A DNA stretch of 64,000 bases, taken from Cynocephalus volans. Lineage: Eukaryota; Chordata; Mammalia; Dermoptera; Cynocephalidae. Both the position numbers and the translations under genes were made by a program. Shown here piece after piece: positions 36,801 through 45,272 of the stretch. Position 1 is the first letter of the stretch. Every line of letters starts with the position of its first letter. The notes below the pieces were generated by a model. That model had not been told where the DNA came from, made no database searches, and saw only the letters and a program-made list of their open reading frames with translations. The DNA lies in the NCBI RefSeq assembly GCF_027409185.1, contig NC_084463.1, positions 66,201,852 through 66,265,851 on the forward strand. The letters run 5' to 3'.

Positions 36801-39295
36801 CTGAGGCTGGTCAGGGCCTTCGAACTGAGGCTGGTCAGGGCCTTCGGCCTCAGGCTGGTCAGGGCCTTTGGCCTCAGGGTGGTCAAGGCATTCTGCCTCA
36901 GGCTGGTCAAGGTCTTCCATCTCAGGCTGGTCAAGGCCTTCGACCTCAGGCTGTTCAAGGCCATCGGCCTCAGGCTGGTCAAGGCCTTCTGCCTCAGGCT
37001 GGTCACGGCCTTCGGCCTGAGGCTGGTCAGGGTCTTCCATCTCACGCTGGTCAGGGCCTTCCATCTCAGGCTGATCAAGGTCTTCCATCTCAGGCTGGTC
37101 AAGGCCTTCACCCTCAGGCTGGTCAAGGCCTTCGACCTCAGGCTGGTCAAGGTCTTCCATCTCAGGCTGGTCAAGGTCTTCCGCCTCAGGCTGGTCACGG
37201 GCTTCGGCCTGAGGCTGGTCAGGGTCTTCCATCTCACGCTGGTGAGGGCCTTCCATCTCAGGCTGGTCAAGGCCTTCCGCCTCAGGCTGGTCAAGGCTTT
37301 CCGCCTCAGGCTGGTGAAGGCCGTTCGCCTGAGGCTGGTCAGGGCCTTCGACCTCAGGCTGGTCAGGGTCTTCCATCTCAGGCTGGTCAAGGCCATCAGC
37401 CTCAAGCTGGTCAGGGCCTTTGACCTGAGGCTGGTCAGGGTCCTCGGCCTCAGGCTGGTCAGGGCCTTCGACCTCAGGCTGGTAAAGGCCTTCCATTTCA
37501 GGCTGGTCAGGGACTTCAGCCTCAGGCTGGTGAAGGCCTTCGGACTCAGGCTGGTCAGGGTCTTCCATCTCAGGCTGGTCAAGGCCTTCGGCCTCAGGCT
37601 GGTAAAGGTCTTCCATCTCAGGCTGGTCAAGGCCTTCAACTTCAGGCTGGTCAAGGCCTTCAACCTCAGGCTGGTCAAGGTCTTCTGCCTCATGCTGGTC
37701 AAGGCTTTTGGCCTCAGCCTGGTCAGGGCCTTCGACCTGAGGCTGCTCAAGTCCGTCCGCCGCAGGCTGGTCAGTGCCTTCGGCCTGAGGCTGGTCAGGG
37801 TCTTCGGCCTGCGGCTGTTCAGGGTCTTCGACCTCAGGCTGGTCAGGGTCTTCCATCTCAGGCTGGTCAAGGCCTTCAACCTCAGGCTCATCAAGGCCAT
37901 TGACCTGAGACTGGTCAAGGCCTTCAGCCTCAGGATGGTCAAGGCCATCGGCCTCAGGCTGGTCAGGGCCTTCAGCCTCAGGCTGGTAAGGGCTTTCGGC
38001 CTCAGGCTGGTCAGGGCATTCAACCTGAGGCTGGTCAGGGCCTTCGGCCTCAGGCTGGTCAGGGCCTTCAACCTGAGGCTGGTCAGGGTCTTCGGCCTGA
38101 GGCTGGTCTGGGTCTTCGACCTCAAGCTGGTCTGGGTCTTCCATCTCAGGCTGGTCAAGGCCTTCGGCCTCAGGCTGGTAAAGGTCTTCCATCTCAGGCT
38201 GGTCAAGGCCTTCAACTTCAGGCTGCTCAAGGCCTTCGACCTCAGGCTGGTCAAGGCCATTGGCCTCACGCTGGTCACGGTCTTCCATCTGAGGCTGGTC
38301 AAGGCCTTCGGCCTGAGGCTGGTCAGGGTCTTCGACCCCAAGCTGGTCAGGGTCTTCCATCTCAGGCTGGTAAGGGCTTTCGGCCTCAGGCTGGTCAGAG
38401 CCTTCGACCTGAGGCTGTTCAGGGCCTTCGGCCTGAGGCTGGTCAAGGCCATCCGCCTCAGGCTGGTCACGGCCTTCGGCCTGAGGCTGGTCAGGGCCTG
38501 CGACCTGAGGCTGGTCAGGGCCCTCGGCCTGAGGCTGGTCAGGGTCTTCGACCTCAGGCTGGTCAGGGTCTTCCATCTCAGGCTGGTCAAGGCCATCAGC
38601 CTCAGGCTGGTCAGGGTCTTCGACCTCAGGCTGGTCAGGGTCTTCCATCTCAGGCTGGTCAAGGCCTTCGGCCTCAGGCAGGTCAAGGCCTTCGGCCTCA
38701 GGCAGGTCAAGGCCTTCGGCCTCAGGCTGGTCAAGGCCTTCCGTCTCAGGCTGTTCAAGGCCTTCGGTCTCAGGCTGCTCAAGGCCTTCCGCCTCAGGCT
38801 GGTCAGGGCCGTCCGCCTCAGGCTGGTCAGGGCCGTCCGCCTCAGGCTGGTAAGGGCCTTCGACCTGATGCTGGTCAGGGCCTTTGGACTGAGGCTGGTC
38901 AGGGTCTTCGACCTCAGGCTCGTCAGGGTCTTTGGCCTGAGGCTGGTCAGGGTCTTCCATCTCAGGCTGGTCAAGCCCTTCGGCCTCAGGCTGGTCAAGG
39001 CCTTCAACCTGTGGCTGGTCAAGGCCTTCCGCCCCAGGCTGGTCAAGGCCTTCAACCTCAGGCTGGTCAAGGTCTTCCATCTCAGGCTGGTCAAGGTCTT
39101 CAGCCTCAAGCTGGTCAAGGCCTTCAGCCTTAGGCTGGTCAAGACTATGGTCACTGAGGGTTAAGACAGAGTCCATCCTTCTGCTACTCTGGTCTAGTTT
39201 ATTTGCCAAGTCACTACATGGAGCATCCACATCCCCATTTACTTCATTTTCCAAGCTGTCATGGGAAGAGTCACTTGGTTGGAAGCAAGAGATAG
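30810..39295 (-). CDS. ARHGAP20: ARHGAP20 last coding exon, hugely enlarged by two coding repeat arrays
   Basis: The acceptor is a T-run plus gacag|CTATCTCTTGC. The one base pending from the previous exon completes GCT (Ala), and the exon then runs open for 2827 codons to TAA at 30810-30812. In order it encodes: a lead (ISCFQPSDSSHDSLENE.. to LTLSDHS); 220 copies of an 8-residue acidic unit; LTPSDFDLDQSKDEDIQ; a CSxP..YLDSKL..FYQKKL..DEDYLKQ block; 12 copies of a 43-residue unit; a second CSEPN..KLIYLRG..EEDYLKQ block; and a Ser-rich tail with WLRNGIASLRNWSLK. The unique parts match human ARHGAP20 as I remember it, where the whole protein is about 1190 residues. Here this exon alone encodes about 2828. 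The frame upstream of 39295 (MFKAAWAIF..) is intron, not a start. A pseudogene is unlikely because every upstream exon is also intact. Confidence 0.88.
31560..31815 (-). repeat. ARHGAP20: C-terminal ARHGAP20 repeat block, copy B
   Basis: Encodes HWHCSEPNIDNQHCKLIYLRG, then SKKQHKTSC, EEDYLKQHKSLQ, INQSLVMGIELGKSSATNQN. It parallels copy A (33489-33660) followed by one 43-residue unit. These paired blocks probably correspond to the annexin-like repeats described for this protein. Confidence 0.65.
31941..33488 (-). repeat. ARHGAP20: 12 x 129-bp coding tandem array (43-residue unit) in ARHGAP20
   Basis: It spans exactly 1548 bp = 12 x 129. Each unit starts (R/C)FKQSSVTSTNVSK(E/K)NA and ends NH(E)(E/K)LFPKSK(I/P). 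Units are nearly identical, differing mainly as the ANHEE and GNHEK subtypes, which partly alternate. The unit resembles INQSLVMGIELGKSSATNQN in copy B, so it grew from one half of an older duplication. High identity implies recent spread or homogenisation. The encoded segment is basic, Ser/Thr/Asn-rich and probably disordered. Confidence 0.97.
33489..33660 (-). repeat. ARHGAP20: C-terminal ARHGAP20 repeat block, copy A
   Basis: Encodes LQRCSKPCTNYLDSKLSSLK, then EFYQKKLRKSS and DEDYLKQNQSLQ, directly before the first 43-residue unit. It is homologous to copy B at 31560-31815. Confidence 0.65.
33864..39143 (-). repeat. ARHGAP20: 220 x 24-bp coding minisatellite (LDQPEAEG units) in ARHGAP20
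   Basis: It spans exactly 5280 bp = 220 x 24 bp, running without a stop or net frameshift. Each unit reads (L/P)DQP(E/Q)(A/V/M)(E)(G/D). The core D-Q-P is the best-kept part, while the second half mixes EAEG, EVEG, EMED, QAEG, QVEG and EADG. The flanks LTLSDHS-LDQP and EG-FLTPSDFDLDQS resemble each other, so the array seems to have grown inside an older short duplication. The product is about 1760 residues, strongly acidic (about three acidic residues per unit) and proline-rich, so an extended disordered spacer is likely. Longer blocks of units recur, showing segmental duplication within the array. Confidence 0.98.
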
Positions 39296-40421
39296 CTGTC
39301 AAAAAAAAAACCAGAGCATGGTTAACATATTTACTTACCATAAATATAGCCCAAGCTGCCTTAAACACAAACTATGGTGCTTAGTTAAATTCTCTTTTCA
39401 CATAGAGTGTTCAAATCTCTACTCTCAGGAAAGAAAGATTCTGTCACAATCTTCTCAATTGTTAGTGCAGAAGAAAAATAAACTGTTGGGGTATACTGTA
39501 CTAAACTTATCTCAGTTCCTGACAAAACGTTTCTTAAGGTTTTCTCAAAACAGTGAAAATGTTATAAGACCATGAAAAGGTTAAAAAAAAAAACCCAAAC
39601 CAAAACAACAGCATAAGGGAATTAATACTAGGTATACCCAGATTCCAAATAAGACTGCCTTCAACATGGATTGTTGGTGTTTATACATGATTAACTGTAG
39701 TCTTGGGGAAACCATTTACTAACCCTATTAGTTCCTCTTTTACAAAGTTCTTTAATATCCATTACCTTAGTTAACCTTTACAATAATCATTAAGTTAGAT
39801 TTTATTGTATTCCACATTTTACAGATGAAGATACTGATGTTCAGTGGCATAGAATAATTGGTCAAGGATGACATAACTGGCAGTAGAGGAATTCTGGAAG
39901 GTTGTATGTCTTTGAATTCAGCACTTCCCCCACAAAATGATGCTAGTTTTCAAACTGTTTCATAGCACACTAGAATCCTGAGGTGTCTCGGGGACCAGTA
40001 AGAGGAAGGAGAAAAAGGAAAACAAGAACAAAAAACAGGTCTGCCTCTACTGCCTCTGGGCCTTCTACCCTAGTTTTAACAACAGCAATTCTATTATATA
40101 TAGTAGGATTCTTCATAAAGTTTTACTAAAAAAAAAAAAAAAAAAAGCTTCAAACTATAATGCCACAGCACGCTGCCATTAAACATTTCTTGAAGGCTGG
40201 GACCTCATCTTACACATTTCTTAACCCCACCACACTGCTAATATACCCTGACCTATATAGCAGGACTTCTAAGGAAGGAACAGAGGCCCTGGGCCCCAGT
40301 GACCCAGGTCAGAGGCCTCTTTCACCTCAGCTGCTGTGGGCTTCTGGGCAACCACTGTCCCAGCATCTTCACAGACAAAATCTCTCTTTCTCACAAAAAC
40401 CAACCCAATTATTCACAATAC
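39296..40421 (-). other. ARHGAP20: ARHGAP20 intron
   Basis: A normal gt..ag intron. It holds a MIR-like relic around 39690-39900 and a poly(A) run at 40128-40146. Confidence 0.7.
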
Positions 40422-40536
40422 CTGAGGCATTCTCTCTAGTGTCACATCTCACTGAAGTCTCTCCTAAGAGGGAAGTAATTTCTTCACCAAATATCGTGCA
40501 GCAATTTTCAATCAGAAACTGTACAAGCAGGGGAAC
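40422..40536 (-). CDS. ARHGAP20: ARHGAP20 exon: end of RhoGAP domain
   Basis: Acceptor ttttttacag|gtt, donor gcctcag|gtattg, 115 bp (38 codons plus one base). It encodes VPLLVQFLIENCCTIFGEEI then TSLLGETSVRCDTRENAS, the last helix of the RhoGAP fold and the start of the C-terminal tail. The remaining base pairs with CT of the last exon to give Ala. Confidence 0.87.
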
Positions 40537-41706
40537 CTGTAAAAAAGGGAGAATGAACTGCTACTTTTCATATAACGTGTTTATAAATCACATTTTATGT
40601 GAATCTTGATTTTAACAAAAAATACTAAAGTATCCTGAGAAATTTATATGCTTTAAAAGTATACAAAATTTTCCCCTAAAAAATACTTTCAAGAGAAGTT
40701 TGGACATAGAACTTAATTTTAATCAGTGGCCTAAAATTATTTGTGTACTTGGCTTAATGCTAACATTTTATACCAATAGCTCTGTTTGTAAAATTGGGAT
40801 AATTTCAAGTATTCTCTATAGGGTGTTTGGGATGAAGAAATATATTTTGTTATTAAAATTTGTAAAGTATTATTACAAGATAAAGACTTATGCAAAGTAC
40901 TTCTTGTGTAAAGGACAGCTTGTCCTAAGCTTGGGAAGAGGGCTCCTCTGTGGGTATATTGTGAAGGACAGAGACAGCTAGAAAGAACATTTGTGTTTTT
41001 CCTGACTAGTGTCTACCTATGCACTTGTCTGACTAGCTTATCCACTGTTGCCTTCCATAAGCTTCCGAACTGAAAGTGCTTGTGGGGGTAAGAGTTTACT
41101 AGGGGGCTTTGTGCATCCATTGAGATGTACTGGAACCTTTCTGTAGTTTCTTACCCCAGTAGCTGAGGCCAAGGGGCAGGAGGAATGTTGGGAGCAAAGG
41201 AAACTAATATCCCCAAACCCTTTATTAACTGCCAGGCACTACAGGAGTGTGATTTCAAGTAACTACAGTATTATCACCACCTCCATTTTTCAGATGAGGA
41301 CATAGTGGCTCAGTATAACTGACTTTGCCTAAGACTGTACATCTGGCAAATGGGGGGCTGAGAATTAAACCTTGGCTTGTCTAACTCCAAAGTCCTTGGT
41401 TTTTTTTTTTAATTTAATAATCATATGAACTGCTTTATTATCACTTTATGGTTTAAGTCAGTCATAGAGTTTAGCCTCCTTAAAGGGAAAAGAGAAGAAA
41501 TCCAAGTGCAATCTCTTTTCTGCTTAACAATCACCTTCCTATAGCCTATTAGGATAGGATAAAACACTTCACAATCAGTAGACTCAGCTTATAAGGAGGT
41601 GTACTTAAGTTAATTAAGAAACTGTCTTTCAGAATTAATGCTCTGAATTTTGGTTTCAAATTGGGGACTCAGTCCCCCAGGGCATAAAAATGAGAAACTT
41701 CTTTAC
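40537..41706 (-). other. ARHGAP20: ARHGAP20 intron with a MIR-like relic
   Basis: A MIR-type stretch lies at about 41200-41400 (tttttcagatgagg..ggctgagaattaaacc). Nothing else is recognised. Confidence 0.6.
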
Positions 41707-41896
41707 CTTTTTTGTAAATTCACTTTCTACTTCTGGCCTGGAGGAAAGAGGAGGCCAAAGTATGCTTGGAGCGATACACACAGCTAAATTATAAGCAGTC
41801 ATCTGGTTACACGAGGACTGTTGTTCGATGTTGTGTAATACCCCAAAAAGATACCTTAGGAGAACAACATTTGCTCTCGGAAGCTGGTCTAATAGC
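41707..41896 (-). CDS. ARHGAP20: ARHGAP20 exon: RhoGAP core
   Basis: Acceptor tctttag|gct, donor aaaaag|gtaaag, 190 bp. It encodes LLDQLPRANVVLLRYLFGVL, HNIEQQSSCNQMTAYNLAVC, IAPSILWPP and SEFTKK. NLAVCIAPSI is the conserved RhoGAP signature, whose Asn (about residue 272 of the window-coded part) helps bind the Rho GTPase. No lesion is seen. Confidence 0.92.
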
Positions 41897-44800
41897 CTAA
41901 AGACAGAAAAATGTGCTGTTTAAACATTTCATTAAAAAACTTGTAAAGATGGGCAACCCTAACTTTGCATAAGGAACTGTGCAAGTCAAGGGGGTGAATC
42001 AGGAACAGAGTTCAGATATGCAGGAATTTCCGTTAACGTGGTACCATACAAAGTGAGGACTGCCTATACAGAAAGAGAAAATTTTAAAAAGCACTGGGGA
42101 TTTATTTATTTTTTTTGTACACTGCCTTCACAACCCAATGAAAATGTAAAAGAATGCAGAAAAATGTCCCATAAAAAAGTGCTGCCTGAAATATTTCCCT
42201 GAAACCAGTACAATGTGTTTTAGCTGAGGCAAATCCTATAACATTTCAGAATATTCTCAACCAAAACCCACAAAGTTTTCTGATAAACTTTAACAATGAT
42301 TAAATTTAAAGTGCTTCTTTATTTCCAAGTAGCAACACAGAAATGCTGTCTCTTGGTGAGAACCCAAACCTTAGCTATTAAGACTTTCAGGTCTATTCTG
42401 AAAGCTTATGCTCTGCTACACCAGCTTCCAAGGCCAATTTTGTCCCAAATCTCTGTTTCATTGGTATCACTTTCACATATATGTCAAGCTTACAATAGTA
42501 CATTTTCTACTGTTTTCATTTTGTCATTCATAAGGGATTTTATATATTTTTTTCATTTTTATTGAATCAAAATTGATTATACATATTTTGGGGGTTCAAC
42601 ATAGAGATATGTTGACCAAGCAATATTACTAGCCTAAGTATTGTTACAAATCATAATTATTCTTTACACCCTTTGTCCAATCTCTCCCCATACTCCCTGT
42701 AATTACCCTAGATTTCTTCTCTCCTTCTTAAAGAATAATGGTTACTCTGTTGATTTGTTGCCTAGATGATCTGTCCAATGCTGAGAGGTGTGATCAGGTC
42801 CCCCAATATTATCATAGAGCAGATGCTTCTCTGTCACTCTGAAATGGGCTTTGTGGAGAGAGACGTCCTCCTCTTTTCTTTATCTCTGCTGGTGACTCTC
42901 CTTGTGTCAGTGCATTCCAGGGGCTGGTGGACCATTTGCATGGTGGTTGTGGCATCTAGCTGCTTTCATGGCAGCCATGGTTATTGTGACGGCTGTGATG
43001 GGCCACCCACATGGAGGTGATGTTTTTGGCATGCTTCTTGGTGCTGCTGGTGTGCCTGGTTGTGAGGAGTGTCTGGTCCCTGGCTCCATAGCTTGGGTCC
43101 CCAGGTGGGCCCCAAGGAACTGGAGCGGTGCCTGGTTGTGGGAGGGGGCTCCGGTCCCTGGCTTCATGCTTCAGGTCAGCGGGTGGGCCCCGAGGCACTG
43201 ATGCGGTATGTCTGGTTGTGGTTGGGGGTTCTGGTCCCCTTCTCCATGCCCTGGGTCCCCAGGCAGGCCCTGAGGTGCTGGCACAGTGTGCCTGGTTGTG
43301 GGAGGGGGGTCCATTCCCCACTCCATGCCTCATGTCCCCTGGCAGACACCAAGGCACTGGTGGTATGCCTGGGCTGGAACTAATTTTTTGTCCTTTTCAT
43401 CCCACTTCCTATGGGAATCAGTACTTGAGCTGTGTGGTTGAGTTAAATTGCTGCTTTGTTGCTGTTTCCCTAGGGAAGCCTTTTCTTGCAGCTCAGGGTT
43501 TAATGGTTGACCTTATAGGTACTTCCGCCTCTCCAGAGACCTGGTGCACCTGGGTGGTGTAGAAACTATGATCTAGGCCTGAGTTCTTCCATCAAACTGC
43601 ACCCCATACAATTCTGCATTCCGGACCAGTCTCCTCTGAGTGGTCCTGTGCTGACTGGGGGTCAGATCGGCTGTCCTTGCTGTGTCCCAGTGTTCTCCTG
43701 GTGGGCCTGTCTCTCACACTGCCCATGCTCCAAACAGTTCCCATGGGACGGGGCCTGCACTGGTCCCTTGCGATGACTCATCGGCCTCTGAATGGCTCCC
43801 CTTTTTCAGCTGTTCTGGCTCCTCCTGCGTGGCTCCACGGGAACCCAATTAGTGGTCTTGCTCTCCTGGGGGCCACCAAGGCCCTCTTCTTCCTCCCTGC
43901 TGCCTCCAAGTAACTCCATCTGAAGGACACAGCTGCGGCTTCTACCGGCTCCTGCTTCATGCACTCAGCAGTTCCAGCCTTAAAGTGGCTGCAGCATGAA
44001 ATGCTCAGAGCAGTTTTTTCTTTCTGTCATCATGGTTTCTCCCACCTTCATGAACTCCATAGGTCTCTCCTTCTCTTCCCCTGAGCTCCAGCAGCCCCAG
44101 CTTGGCTGATGTTACATTTTTACAGTTGTAAATTTGTTGATTTGTGGGAGAAAGAGATGCTGGGGACCGTCTATTCTGCCATCTTGACCAGAACTTGATA
44201 CAGGATTTTTAAATGATCATTCACCAAAAATGTTTTTTACTACCATTTGGAAAACAGATAAGCTGATATTCATGACTACTGCTTTTTTCAATAAGAATCT
44301 GCAACCTGGGGGGAATAAGGTAATCTGCCTCCTGTTGCACAAACAGCAGAGAGGTCTTTCTTCAGTACAATGGACTGACAATGAGTATATTTTGTTAGAT
44401 AAGTTATGAAGAGCTTTGAAACAGACCAAAAGATTACTGGGTGTATTCAATGGCAAATAAGTCATCTAGCATATGCTTCTGGGTTATCTGTTTCTATGGG
44501 GGCTCTGAGCCTTTGAGCTATTTTACTACTCCACATGTTATAGATAACTGATAGCAGTGTACCTAATACTTGTCTACAGACTTGAAAAATTCTGTCTGAT
44601 GGAGAGACAACTGATTGATCTGCACTCATGTTTAAAAGTTGCTCAAGAAAAAACTGTACTAAACAAGCACACACAAAGAAATTATATTGGGATTCTCGGG
44701 TTTTCTCCTAGTATCTTTTACAGCACAGATTATACTGCATTGTAATTCACAATTTATCTACTTTGCTCTATCAGACTGCAGACTGTGAGTTCCTTGAAGG

Positions 44801-45162
44801 GAGAAAATAGGTCATTTTCTCTGTATCACTTCGGTTGCTGAAGACAATAAGGAGTCATCTGGTTAGTTAGATATTTACTAAAATTAAGACCATAAACTAT
44901 AGATTGGGCCTACATATTAGGTAGTAAACGAATGCGTTTCATTTCCTACCAGATTCAGATATACAGAAGGTATACAATGTTCAAGTATTCCATGTTAATA
45001 AGATGAGGGAAAGAAACAATAACAATGACAGAAGCCAGCATAAATCTATTTTCAAACTGGTCCCTGGGACCATGACTTTGATAATTGTCCTTATTTTAAT
45101 AGACAAGCTTATAAAAGCTTTGTAGAAGTATTTGTGAGACATGACCAAATTAGAATAATTAC
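41897..45162 (-). other. ARHGAP20: ARHGAP20 intron containing an L1
   Basis: A 3.3-kb intron. Its main content is the minus-strand L1 at 42545-44195. Several plus-strand frames at 42766-43562 come from the GC-rich L1 5' region and are not genes. Confidence 0.6.
42545..44195 (-). mobile_element. Internally deleted L1: 3' end fused to 5' region
   Basis: The left side is an antisense L1 3' end (aaaattgattatacatattt). A short endonuclease-like piece follows (about 42765-42900), and then a 1.2-kb GC-rich 5' region. It ends in ctattctgccatcttgacc at about 44171-44189, the reverse complement of an L1 start. Most of ORF1 and ORF2 is missing, so it cannot move by itself. Confidence 0.75.
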
Positions 45163-45272
45163 CTTTGAATTGTATTTATTTTCTCTTCATTGTTTCCTTG
45201 ATCCATTACACAGACCCAGTGATCGTAGAGATTTGATGAAAAAATGCTTCCAGGAATATTTCGCAGAAATTC
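45163..45272 (-). CDS. ARHGAP20: ARHGAP20 exon: RhoGAP domain
   Basis: Acceptor gatgtaag|gaa, donor caaag|gtaatt, 110 bp. It encodes EFLRNIPGSIFSSNLYDHWV then CVMDQGNNEEKINTIQ. The two bases left complete an Arg with the next exon. The DFLRxIP-type motif is well kept (E replaces D at the first position). Confidence 0.9.

Noticed and set aside
33864-39143. CRISPR-like or satellite array
   Set aside because: Units are directly adjacent without spacers, keep a coding frame and lie within a mammalian exon, so it is a coding minisatellite.
33857-39154. Second minus-strand frames (LTSLRPKA repeats; 190, 541, 208 and 786 codons)
   Set aside because: Frame-shifted shadows of the ARHGAP20 array, with no unique sequence and no splice logic.
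34227-39164. Plus-strand frames of 630 and 1001 codons
   Set aside because: They are antisense reads of the 24-bp array, stop-free only because one 24-bp unit is stop-free; they have no promoter, unique sequence or family match.
39296-39368. The Met-initiated start (MFKAAWAIFMVSK..) of the 2852-codon frame
   Set aside because: It lies upstream of a strong splice acceptor, and the downstream part matches an internal ARHGAP20 exon in the phase left by the previous exon; this stretch is intron.
42766-43913. Several overlapping frames in a GC-rich stretch
   Set aside because: They belong to the 5' region of an internally deleted L1.
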